Source: Tilletiaria anomala UBC 951 (lineage: Eukaryota; Basidiomycota; Exobasidiomycetes; Georgefischeriales; Tilletiariaceae). Taken from it: a stretch of 64,000 bases of DNA. The notes beneath the pieces are model-generated. The model was given only the letters and a program-made list of their open reading frames with translations. It did not search any database and was not told the DNA's origin. Of this stretch, positions 12,800 to 23,449 are shown piece by piece (the stretch's first letter is position 1; each line of letters starts with the position of its first letter). The DNA is taken from positions 41,793 through 105,792 of the forward strand of contig NW_013546959.1 in the NCBI RefSeq assembly GCF_000711695.1, in the 5' to 3' direction. The position numbers and the translations under genes are program-made.

Positions 12800-13197
12800 C
12801 GCGTCAGCCCTCTTTTCCTGTGTTCTCAACGTTAGTGTGAGCGCCAGCCTCGTTCGTGCAAATCGTGGCCATTAACATGGTTCCATACTTTGCTGGTCTT
12901 CGTGTTGGCTTTACTACACATCGCACGATGGAATGGACGCGAGTACTCAAAAGGATCCATTCGTAGTCGACGGGCAGTTATCAGGCTGGGCTGCTTATAT
13001 ATGTGATTACATAAGCGTTTTGTGTATGTTGCTGAGATTGCCGAGAGCTCCTCGTTCACTGGTGTCATAATCTCCAGTAACCCTCTCTATAGAACCTCCA
13101 GTTCCGGACTTCAATCGTATCTCTCTTTCGCGACATCCTCCTTTCCCGACCTATTATCTTGCCTTTCACTAGCCTCAAGCTTTTCATATCAGCAACT
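12800..13197. promoter_or_regulatory. Divergent promoter region, PCI protein / SDR
   Basis: These 398 nt separate the two divergent start codons. The region is pyrimidine-rich just before the SDR start. I see no specific factor site that I would name. Confidence 0.4.
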
Positions 13198-14463
13198 ATG
13201 TCGGCGCAGAATTTGAACGGCGGACTGCTCTTCAACATCGGCGGCGCAGTTGCTCTGGTCACCGGTGGTGGTAGGTGCATCTTATGCCGGAGCAACGGTT
13301 TCGCATTTTCCCCATGGCCTCTCTCGGTACCTTAAGCTGCAGAGATCCGGGCTGATGCGGCGGATACATTTTGTTCTTTGCCATAGGCACGGGCATCGGA
13401 CTTATGTGCGCGCGTGCTCTGGCAGCGAACGGCGCGAAAGTTTGTGAGCTCAGCTATGTTCCAGTCGGCGAGATGTCAGCCCGGATCGCAGGCTCATTCA
13501 CCCCGTGTTCCACGTCCGTGCAGACATTTCAGGACGTCGCCAGGCTGCGCTCGAGTCCGCCGCCGCAGACTGCAATCCAGAACTTGCTCCGCTCGGCGGC
13601 TCCCTCGTCCCCGTTCAGGGTGATGTGTCTGACAAGGCGTCCTTGGCCAAGATCGCCGAGACGATCCAAAAGACGGATGGGCGTCTCCACATCCTGGTGA
13701 ACAACGCGGGTGTGGAAGGTCCATGCACCGAATTGACCTCCCCCGAAGGGTTAAGTGCGAAGGATATTAGCGAGGCGCATTTGAAGAACGAAGAATTCGT
13801 CGTGAGTTGGCGTCTACGCACATCCTTGTACTCCGGCACAAAGCGCTGACCCGTGTGCATGTCGGACACAAAAGGCATGGGACAAGCTTTTCTCGATCAA
13901 CACGCACTCGGTCTTATTCAGCACGATGAGCTTCCTCCCACTCCTTTCGGCAGGCAACGCAGCCCCGCCCTCATCGCGAGCTCAGGAAAAGTACGCCAAG
14001 TGGACCGCAGCCGTCATCAACATCACCTCCATCAGCGGCTTTGTTAAGGTCAGCCAGAGTCACTATGCGTACAATGCCAGCAAAGCAGCAGCCAACCACA
14101 TCACAAAGATGCTTGCACACGAATTGAACTTTAGGAGTAAGCTGGGTGAGTGGAATGCAGCTGGAACGCTTTTGCCGTCGCCTGACAAATGCATTGACTG
14201 CTTGCCTTGCGACTGCAAAAGGGATCCGCGTTAATGCCATCGCTCCAGGGCTCTTCATGACGGAGATGACGGCGCCAACGCCGGCCGCGCGCGTCGACCC
14301 ATCGCAAGTCGGGCCAACGAAGCATGCGAACCCGGCCGGTCGGTTCGGCACAGAGGAGGAGATGGCCAGCCTGTGCCTCTACCTAGCTAGCAACTGCTTC
14401 CAGCAAGGCCAGATCGTCGTCCTCGATGGGGGGTTCACCACTGCCGTCGCAAGCACCATGTAG
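13198..14463 (+). CDS. Short-chain dehydrogenase/reductase (classical SDR)
   Basis: Exons 13198-13270, 13387-13443, 13524-13801, 13875-14145 and 14222-14463 give 306 residues. Classical SDRs use NAD(P)H to reduce or oxidise carbonyl/hydroxyl substrates. Visible motifs: the cofactor-binding TGGGTGIG at residues 22-29, split by intron 1; ISGRRQAALE after intron 2, whose Arg suggests NADP preference; the structural LVNNAGV; ITSISG with the catalytic Ser near residue 188-190; and YNASK with Tyr202 and Lys206. Further on come GIRVNAIAPGLFMTEM and the C-terminal LDGGF. All catalytic residues are present, so it should be active. The substrate is unknown; it resembles the RhlG-like/3-oxoacyl reductase type. 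It is divergent from the PCI-protein gene and convergent with the chitin deacetylase. Confidence 0.88.
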
Positions 14464-14686
14464 AGTTGGAAAGCGGATTGCTCAGCGCAGTACAAATTCT
14501 CGCTCGTCATCGTTCATGAGGTCTATCAGTCAATTAATGCAGTTGCAACTTGAATACAAAATTTGCAATATGCGATACGGGTGCAAAGGAAAATAGTATT
14601 ACAAGTGTCCGTAGTGTATGCCGATCGTTGAGTGTGCTCATTATGCGCCATGGCGTGGAGAGGAAGGGGGCGCGTCGTGATGCTGC

Positions 14687-16208
14687 TCAGAGGAAAAATG
14701 CAGCAGATACTGAGAGGGTGACTAACAGTGCTGCAGCCGAGGCGCAAGAGCTGCGGCTCGCCGACAGCGCAGCAGTGGACGTGTGGCCTATCTGCACGGA
14801 AGTTGGTGCCGGTGCGGCAGAGGCGACAGCCTTGTGGCTACTCGCGCTTGACGCTGCGCTTGTGGAGATGGTGAGGCTGCTGGCAGTCGTACTAGACATT
14901 GTTCTCGTTTGGTTACCAGACCCAGCAGACGCGATGATCTCCTGCCGTTGCATGGACAGGATACCCTGCTGCGCGCTGACGGGCGCGGTGTTGTTGAGCG
15001 CATTGGCGTACCAGGGCTTGCCGGGCGTGTCGCCAAGCTGCGCAATGTTCCGGGCTTGGAGGTTGAACTGCTGTACCAGCGGCCAGGTGCACCACTCGAA
15101 CGCGTGGACGCTCTGATCGGTCAGCTCGTGCTCGAGCACGAGGACACCCTTGCCCTGGCTGGTCAAGCTGCCGAACGCTTGGTGGATGTTGGTGCAGACC
15201 TGCGCGGGCGAGTCGCCGACGCTGCCACTGCCTTCTCTCAGCTCCCAGTCGTTCGAGTCACCAGACCAGCTGACGAGCGTGAGGCCAAATACGTGCTCGG
15301 CGATCGCGCGAATACGGTTGTCAGCGTCGCCTGTGAAAGGGATTCAATGGAGGGGAAGAACAAGTCAGCGCGAATGACCCTGCAATGGAAAGTGAAAGAG
15401 GTAACCTCACCTTGTGGAGGTCGCCAGAAGGCTGGGACCTTGCCGGACAGCTGGAAGATGATCTCCATGCACCATCCAATTTCTGCAACGACGTCCTCGT
15501 TGGACAAGGCTGTGATGAAAGACGGATGGGACCAAGTGTGGTCGGCGAGGTGATGCAGGGGGGACTTTGCCATTTGTTGGAACGCATCTTGGTTCGTTAG
15601 AATATTGCTGCCGATGAGGAAGTGCGTGGCGCTCTGGCTGTTCGTTTGCAAGAAGTTCAACAACTCGTTTGTCCCTTGCGACGGGCCATCGTCAAAGTTA
15701 ATGGCAACCTGACCTTGCGGAGCAGAAGTGATGTCATTCGGACCTTCGCATTGGCTGTACCTACAAGAGGAGGAGGCGGGTGGTGTGGATGTTGAGCGTC
15801 TGCGATACGCGTCTGGGATACACGAAACTCACGACCAGTTGCAGACGGATGGATCGGCGGGGTTCACACCATCGGGGTACTTCAAGGGCCCATTTCTGTC
15901 GATGCGTTGCAGTGATGTCAGCAAAACAGGACCGTAGAAATAGAAAACAAGCGGCAGACATGCACTGAATCACATCGGGATGATACATACACATTCTGGG
16001 AGCGCGGGATGCTCGGGATCTTGCCGGTGGCGACGGCGGCATTCAGCGCGTCGATCCACGGTTGCGGTGTCATAGACCGGGGCGGCGTGGCAAATGGTGC
16101 AGGCCATGTGACGCCCGCTCGCTTGACAAAGCGGACGGGCTGCGCAACGACGGCAGCTGCGAGTGTGCAGCATGCCGCCAGCGGGATTAGAGTGCTTTGA
16201 AATCGCAT
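14687..16208 (-). CDS. CDA: Chitin deacetylase (polysaccharide deacetylase, NodB fold), GPI-like tail
   Basis: Reverse-strand exons 16208-15993, 15879-15833, 15760-15411 and 15330-14687 give 418 residues. The enzyme removes acetyl groups from cell-wall chitin to make chitosan. An N-terminal signal peptide is visible (LIPLAACCTLAAAVVAQP). The NodB motifs are in order: FDDGP with Asp111-Asp112, HTWSHPS (metal-binding His pair), RPPQGDADNR after intron 3, DSNDW, and LVLEHEL. A Ser/Thr/Ala-rich linker ends in a hydrophobic tail (AALLVTLSVSAAFFL), as in GPI-anchored wall enzymes. The 47-nt second exon is placed using the acceptor before TAC so that SQN joins YPDGVNPADPSVCNWS; that acceptor is the least certain boundary. 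The first metal motif reads NFDDG where TFDDG is usual. Confidence 0.88.
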
Positions 16209-18068
16209 GTTAGACCAAGAATGTGCGATGAGTGAGCAAGGGATGACAATAAGGAAATTGGTGAGGAAGCATCGTGGGGGAAGGTCAACAGAAAGTGCAT
16301 GTCTTCGTCAGCGGTATTTGTATGAAGGCATGTTCTTGCTGCCTGCAGCTTGCACCAAGCAAACATCTGAGCGCTGCACCTAACCTAGAGAAGCGATTCA
16401 TGTCCTTTATTCCTCATCAGGCGCTGCACAAGGAGAACGGGTACCTCATGCTCATGTCGCGGGCATGCAGGGTTTCACTGCTGCTGTCATGCATTGTTGA
16501 CTCGCGTGAAGGCGTTTGCTCCAAACGCGACCGTGCGCCGAGACGGTAGGAAAGCAAATCTCATTGAGGATGGTTCCTCGATAACGCTGGCAATCCGACG
16601 GCGCATGTGCTCCCGGCCGCGGTGACATATCTCGTCATTCGTGCTTCGCTGTGAGTGTTCACGAGAAAAGTGCTCGACGTTCGAAGATGCAAGAAGGGAC
16701 AGGATTCTGTACCACGTACTGCTTGATAAACATGCTGGAGGAAGCATTCGAGCTGTTTGTACCTGGCCGCAAGGCTGCCATCAGCCATGAGCGAGCGCGT
16801 AGCGTCGGAACGCCGGTCGTGACCAATGCAGTCAATTTGTTTACAGGAGAGCCGGCGGGCAATGACGCACGGTGCCTGGATTCTGGCTTTGCGTCGCTTT
16901 GCTATTAGGAATCCCCTGTGACGGCACTCAAGGAGAGCCAAGGGTGCCTGGAGACAATCAAAATGCAAAAGTGTCGCCGCAGCCGCAACCGCGGAAGCTC
17001 CCGGTCATTCGTTTGGTTGGCACAGTTTCCCCGTGCTTCGGAGAGCCCAGATGGGGTGGGCCCACTCTATCATGTCCTGCGCCGACGGGGAAGACTGTGC
17101 AGATGGGGACCGGAGTTGCGGCGACACAGACCCAAACTCTCTGAGGAACCGGCGTCATACGCATCTAATCAATCATCAAGTGGCGGAACGGAACACCGGC
17201 GTCAATCCGTTTTCCATACATTGCTGATGACTTGCTGGGGAGCGGTTGCGCGTGACGGACACGTGCATATGTAGGTGCGTCCACAGACAGACCATCGCGG
17301 TCGAATGGAGGAGCGGGTACACTGTACATTCACACAGCGCTGTGCCTTCCACAAGATTGACGGAACCGACCCCGCGGCCCCTCGCTCGAGACTCGTGCAC
17401 GGACTACAAATATCTGGCGTGCAGCATACAAGTATGGATTCAACCCGGGCTACACAGTGTCGGCCCCGCGATGAGAGCTTAGAACGATGCATAGCGTTGC
17501 ACGTGTCCCAGCCTTCGTCTCTTTATTAAGCGCCACTATGCCAGCGAGTAGTGGGGGAAAGCTCTCCTTCGGCACAACTTATTGGTCCTCTACGACTGCC
17601 GAGGCTGCGGCTGAGCGACGAGCGGCCGGCGCGAGCAGTTCAGAGGAGCCGATGACAGAAGAACCTCCGCGATCAAACAAGCTGCTGCTTTGAGATGGGT
17701 GCTGTGCTCGTCGTGCCTGCGCGATGCAAGCCATGCAGCTGCGATGCGATGGAAGCGGAAAGACGCAGGTCCCGCGACCATCGGCAGCGGATCGCGTCAT
17801 TCCGGCCTGCTTCCCGCCTCAAACATAGGATATCCTGCCGCTGGGCATGGGCACGTGACGGTCCATTTCTCTGTGAGGCGAGCCTCGCAGCTGGTAGGAG
17901 GCAGTCTTTGAAGATGTGATGAGCTCAAGAGAGCCAAGCAACGTTGCCCTGAAGGTTGTGAAGGTGTGACGGAGGATGGTGCCACAAAGTGTATGGTATA
18001 AAGCACCTTGCGCCACAACAATGCGGCCCGGAGGTGATGCCGTCGCGCGTCGCAGCGACACTCTTGGC
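16209..18068. other. Intergenic region, no gene recognised
   Basis: This stretch lies 5' of the chitin deacetylase and 3' of the unrecognised protein. Open frames up to about 135 codons occur on both strands, but they lack ATG starts in context, domains or splice partners. It probably holds the deacetylase promoter. Confidence 0.45.
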
Positions 18069-18746
18069 TCACATCAGCTTGGAGGCACTACCCGCCGCAT
18101 CCATTGCCTCAAGCCGATCGAGCATCTCAGCCATGAGGTCATTTTGCTTCTGCGCCTCGCTTGCATCCGTTCTGCTGCTACCGCCCGGGTCCGCGCAAGC
18201 GTCTACGTGCCCCTGCTGCTCACCGCCACCACTAGCGCCGACCCCACCCCCACTAGCGTGTGTGATGGTGCGTGTCTCGCTCCGTTGTGGTATGAGCGCA
18301 GGCGCATCTGGCCGCCAGCCAGGTGCGATCATGCGCAGTTGCTCCTCTTCGCGCATCTTCTTGGCCTTCTGCCGCTGCGCGAGGTATACCTCTGCGGCGT
18401 GGCGTGCAGACGCCAGCGCGGCACGCTGCGAGGCCGGGTTGGCGGTGGAAGCGGGTGTGTCTGCGCCGGCCGGGGGAGGTACTGGCTGACGGAGGACGTA
18501 GTCCTCAAGGTGGAAGTCGTAGACAAAGTACGCCTCCAGCGCCGGCGGGAGCGGATGCAGCTGCGCCACAGGCAGCTGCGGACGCGGTGGAATGCGCAGG
18601 GCGGGCGACTTGATCAGCGGAATCCCCCCCGCAAGGCCGTACAGAGCCGATGCGGACGATGCAGCAGCGGCTGCAGGGAAGGAGGCGGGAGAGGCGTGAT
18701 GGGGACGCCCGCCGCCGCTGGGTGGCGGAGTGACCGACGACGCCAT
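18069..18746 (-). CDS. Unrecognised Pro/Ala/Ser-rich protein, single exon
   Basis: I do not recognise this protein. The 225-residue frame starts at the ATG at 18746. The frame stays open a little further upstream without another ATG, so an upstream exon is possible. A low-complexity Pro/Ala/Ser N-terminus leads to a more ordered core with LPPALEAYFVYDFHLEDYVL, followed by a charged, likely helical part (AAEVYLAQRQKAKKMREEE). A Gly-rich spacer and a short acidic/amphipathic end (NDLMAEMLDRLEAMDAAG) complete it. The core looks like a real conserved segment rather than a chance frame, and no stop interrupts it. There is no signal peptide or membrane helix. Confidence 0.55.
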   Translation of the reverse strand: MASSVTPPPSGGGRPHHASPASFPAAAAASSASALYGLAGGIPLIKSPALRIPPRPQLPVAQLHPLPPALEAYFVYDFHLEDYVLRQPVPPPAGADTPASTANPASQRAALASARHAAEVYLAQRQKAKKMREEEQLRMIAPGWRPDAPALIPQRSETRTITHASGGGVGASGGGEQQGHVDACADPGGSSRTDASEAQKQNDLMAEMLDRLEAMDAAGSASKLM

Positions 18747-20084
18747 GTTGGGAGAAATAGTATCCACCGTCCGAGGAACATCCACGAGACGAGCCGGGTA
18801 TCGCGGTGCCCATTAGTGATGGACCTGAGTGGCACCGGTTACGGATGAGGCTGACGTGGAGGATGGGCAGAGGAAATAGATTGTGATGAGCATTCAGTTA
18901 CGGTGGAGCAGTCCGCGGACACAACCCTACCTTCCTGCAGGCCGCTGGAGCTTTGTGAAAGCCTGGGAAATCCGCCACGAATGCCCCGGGATTCAAGGAG
19001 GTTGGAAAACAGAGTGAGGCAGGGGAGTACAAGCTGGGCCGTGGCCAACAGAGGTTGTCGTGGTGCGCTGCCGGGTGCATTTGCAAAAGCAAAGGGAATA
19101 GCGATGATCGACGCCACTGCTTCACTGCTAGATCGACAGTCGGCACAGCACCGGACCGAATGTAATGAATGATTACTTTAATCCGGTTGGGCAGCCAACC
19201 ATCACCACAGATCAACACCACCCATCGAAGTAGCTGATGGGCGCTGCATGCGACTGTCCGCTCGAAACCTCTTTCGAATGCCAAGCGAAAGGAGGAGACA
19301 GACGGACAGGCCAAGTAGAGAGAACAATACCAAGCGCCTCACGTTCGGATGACTGCGAGAAGAAACAGCTCCCGCCCCTGCGCGAGAAATGCTCGGCAGT
19401 GACTTTTTCAACTTGGAGACTCTCGGCTCACTCTCTGTTCTCCAGTGCCGGTTAGTATTACTTCCATCCCATGACCGAAACATATGTAACCGATGTTTAT
19501 AGGTGATTCTTTCGGGGTTTCACCATTTTCTTCCGGCTGGTTTCCCAGTTTATGCTGTATTCACCTCTCACTTCTCGCACTAACCCGACGATACTACTCG
19601 GTTTCCTTGTTGCATGCCAGCAGGATGGGGCCAAGCTGGCTGCTGGTCATTCGTATTATTATTTTATCGGCCGGAATCAGTATCAGGGAGGGGGGTTCGA
19701 ATCGCTCTGATGAACTAAAAAAATAAGAAAAAAATAGAAGGCTCCTGGCCGCTCGGAGAGGGACTACCATCGCGAAAAGTCGGGGATCTCCGATCGATGG
19801 AAGGGAAGTTCGAAGGGGATTGGTCATGCATGTCCCCTGCTCTCCTCCTCATGTTGCTCTGTTCCGCACCTTTAATACCTGCTGGCATGCCTTCCCGACC
19901 CTTCGGTGCCGCTTTATTCGCTCGAACCAAGGTGGCTTGCTTTTTGCATGATATGCCATCCTAGAACGCGTGACCTCGGCGCTCATAGATCTGCATCTTC
20001 TCAACGCACGATTGCTTGCACCAAGGGCAAAAAAGGACCAAGTTCGATCCTTCTTCACGCGGGTCTGGCAAGGAGCGATTCGAA
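18747..20084. other. Intergenic region, shared promoter side of the unknown protein and the GMC gene
   Basis: The two flanking genes diverge from here. No gene is recognised. An A/T-rich patch lies at about 19708-19740. A GGTTCGAATCG string at about 19694 looks like a tRNA B box, but no stem can be formed around it. Confidence 0.4.
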
Positions 20085-22452
20085 ATGGTGCACGCCCGGC
20101 GTTCCTGCACAAAGCGATACGCTTTCAGCTCCAAGGCAGCCGCAGCAGCGATAGCGCTGCTCTTCGCTAGCGCAGCGACGCACACCGTCCAAGCTGCTTT
20201 CACGCATGGCCGGACTTTTGCAACTGGAGGCAAGACGCACCATTTCCCCCGCGCGCATGGCAGCGGCATTACAAGGAATGGGAATGACCTGGCGGGTCAG
20301 ACGTTCGACTATGTCATCGCCGGTGGCGGCCTGGCCGGCCTGGTCTTAGCTAGCAGACTCAGCGAAGACGCAGATGTCACGGTCGCAGTCATCGAGGCGG
20401 GCGTTAGTGGCGTTGGCGATGATTCATTGACGATCCCCATTGCAAATGTGAGCGTGTTTACAAATGCTACATGGGACTAATTTTCGGGCCCTGACTGCTC
20501 GCATTTTCCTACCCAATGATACCTTGCAGCTATACGACTCCTCTGTAGGAACCAGCAAAGACTGGCAATACCCGACCACACCTCAAAACAACCTCGACGG
20601 CAAGCCCAAAACATGGCCGCGCGGCAAGGTGCTCGGTGGTTCGTCGGCGATCAACGGGCTCTACATGGTGCGCCAGTCGTCGCTCGAGCAGGACCTCTGG
20701 GCGAGCCTCGCAGGAAACTCGACCTCCACTCTGGGGCCTAATGCTGACGTAACTGGCAATGCGGCCGCCAAGTGGGGGTGGGACAACATGCTGGCCAACA
20801 TGAAGCGCAGTGAGACCTTCACTGCGCCCATCTCCTCTGTGAAGGCTACCCTCGGCTCCTCGGTCGCTTGGGCAGACTCTTCGCACGGCATGAGCGGCTC
20901 GATCCACCACAGCTGGCCGGGCAAAGAGTACGCCTCCGTCGGCGCGTTCATTCAGTCGGTAACGAGAGTGACGGGCATCCAGATGAATGCAGATCCGTAC
21001 AATGGTATGAACCTCGGGCCCTTTGTCGCAACGAGCGCAATCAACCCGGCCAACTGGACGCGCAGCTTCAGCAGAACAGGCTACCTCGACCCAGTCCTGG
21101 GCAGGTCAAATCTGGTGTGTATGCTCTGAGGTTCAGCGGGCTGACAGACGGACTTACTGAATGCGCCTCTGTTGTAGTACGTTTTGACAGGTCATCTAGT
21201 GACCAAGGTGCTCTTCGACAACAGCAGCGCGTCAGCCGTCCGCGCTACAGGCGTGCAGTACGCTGCCTCCCCTGGCGCAAAGGTGCAAACCGTCAAAGCG
21301 AACCGTGAAGTAATTCTCTCGGCCGGCGCGGTCGGCTCTCCTACGATCCTGCAGTTGTCGGGTGTAGCCGACCCTGCGTTGCTCTCGTCGCTTGGTATCG
21401 ACCAGGTCGTCAACCTACCCGGCGTCGGGTACCACCTGCAGGACCATCTCAGCGGGGGCGTGACGTTCGGCATCCGCGGCAGCACCGACAAACCCGGAAC
21501 GAACATCAGCGGTAACGCAGTGATGGACAGCTACGTGAACAGCGCCATCGCCTATGTCAACCTCGAAAGCCTCTTCGGCGGGTCGGCGGGTGCGAACGCT
21601 GTGCGCGCGCAGATCGCGAACGGCGTCGATGATGCCGTCAATAGCTACAATGCGCCGGACGCCGTCAAGGCTGGGTACCGCGCGACGTACAACGCGCAAG
21701 CGGGCCATGTCTTTAAGGAAGGCAGCAAGACGGGCCCGATCGAGCTGCTCTTCGCCAATACATTTGGAAACATCCAAGTGCAGACCGCACTGCAGCATCC
21801 CCTCTCGCGCGGAAGCGTCAAGATCACCACAACCGACCCCTTCACGTACCCTTCCATCGACGCTGGCTACCTGACCAACTCCATGGACCTGCAGATCATT
21901 AGACAGGGCTTCAAGCTGGCGCGGCAAGTCGGTGGCCAGAGCCCTCTGTCCGACTTGCTGAGTGGCGAGATGAGCCCGGGCCCCGGTACGACCAGCGACA
22001 GCGACTGGGAGACGTGGCTCAAGGCGAACACGCAGACTGAGTACCACCCTACCGCTTCGTGCTCCATGCTGCCGCGTGAGATGGGTGGCGTAGTGGATGA
22101 GAACATGCTCGTGTACGGCACAAGCAACCTGCGCATCATCGACGCGTCCGTGCCGCCGCTCAGCATGGCTATGCACCTCATGACCGCCACTTACGGCCTC
22201 GCTGAGATCGGTGCGGATATGATCAAAGCGACGCGCAACAACATTACATATCCTGGTGGGCATCCGCTCAACTCGCAATCCTCTTCTTCCAAGTCCGGAT
22301 CAGGCTCCGGCTCTGCTTTGGGTGCCCATGGGTCCTCGGGAGGCTCATCAAGCGGAGCTGCGCGAAGCGGCCGCCACACCTCACCCGCATCCTTCGCCGT
22401 CGCATGCAGCGTCGTGCCTCTCCTGCTTGCATCGCTGTACACCTTGGCATGA
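20085..22452 (+). CDS. Secreted GMC oxidoreductase (glucose/aryl-alcohol oxidase type)
   Basis: Exons 20085-20447, 20530-21114 and 21178-22452 give 740 residues. These FAD enzymes oxidise alcohols or sugars, usually making hydrogen peroxide outside the cell. The N-terminus has a signal peptide (about residues 18-37). The FAD-binding Rossmann motif [11 protein letters not shown] lies at residues 77-87, followed by the adenine-binding VIEAG. GMC signatures follow: [20 protein letters not shown], and [15 protein letters not shown]. The catalytic pair is present as His606 ([10 protein letters not shown]) and His649 (MAMHLM), 43 residues apart, exactly the spacing of the active-site histidines of glucose oxidase. 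The C-terminus is Ser/Gly-rich and ends in a hydrophobic segment ([13 protein letters not shown]), suggesting a GPI anchor. The substrate is not predictable. Confidence 0.9.
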
Positions 22453-23449
22453 GCCCCTCGGTTCGTTCCTGCAATTGCCAGCATGACACCGCAAACACAC
22501 CATCTCATTACATCAATCGGCCTCGGACAAGGCATACACTATCTCTAATCGAATACATTTCCACAACTTTCCCTTAGCAACCTTGTCGGTCCCATTGCTG
22601 GGCCCATTGCTCTTCGCCAAGAGAGACTCGACAAGCCATACGGACTTTCAGCTTTCACAATTACCTCCAGAAGTGCGCTTTGCCCACCAACCGCTTGTTC
22701 AGCAGATGCTAGACTTGCTCGGCTGGCGGCCCGGTAGCCGCTCTGTATTGTGTCATATTACGATAGAGATTGCTGGCCGCTTGCATATTTGTATGACTTT
22801 GCTTGAAGCGCGTCCAAGTTGCCAGCATTACCGCTCTGCTTTCCATCTGTCGATCATTCCGCTGTGCCAAGACGCTGTCCGCCTTGCAGATTTCTTCTCC
22901 CAGTGCGGAGACAAGACCACTTTGATGCATCATGATGTGACCCCACAAGAACGTGGGCCAATTTTCTTTTAGCACGGGACGAAAGGGCAACGGTAACGTC
23001 ACACCTTCCCAAGTGGCAAAGTGCTGCCTCCTATGCATCTGCGAGCGCGATGTCGCCGCCACCGAAATCGGTATTTGGCTCCCAGACCAGGGTGCTGAAT
23101 CCTACCTTGCATTAACCGCTCAGAGCGAACCAGCAAGGCGTAATATAGACATCAAGCACATACGCCGCCTACCTTGCAAAATGCAGGTTGCGCTAGACTA
23201 TGTAAAATGGTACAGTGAAAAAGGTCAAGGTCTGAGGCAAGGGATCAGCTCTGTCTTCTCATATCAGATCAGATCCGAATGTAAGTTAAAAGATGCGTAA
23301 GTAGACTAACACAGGCGGCCAACACGTGAGTAACGTGAGTAACGCTGGGAATACGTCAGCCAGCATCCTAAGCTTGACTTGACTTGAATGCAGATCTCAA
23401 ATAGAGTAAGAATGTGAGAGCATGCCTCGGCAGAGTTCCTCTTTGCAGT
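22453..23449. other. Intergenic region between convergent GMC and BBP genes
   Basis: Both neighbours end here. Short frames on both strands carry no recognisable domain. A small direct repeat (GTGAGTAAC twice, about 23325-23343) is the only local structure noticed. Confidence 0.4.

Noticed and set aside
16561-16968. Reverse-strand frame of 135 codons in the intergenic region
   Set aside because: No domain, no splice partner and no membrane or signal pattern; looks like chance.
19680-19715. GGTTCGAATCG string resembling a tRNA B box
   Set aside because: No complementary stem surrounds it, and no acceptor stem or A box lies at the right distance, so it is not a tRNA.
21415-22278. Long reverse-strand open frame (287 codons) opposite the GMC oxidoreductase
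   Set aside because: It is the shadow of a GC-rich coding exon; its translation has no domain and the sense strand holds all GMC motifs.
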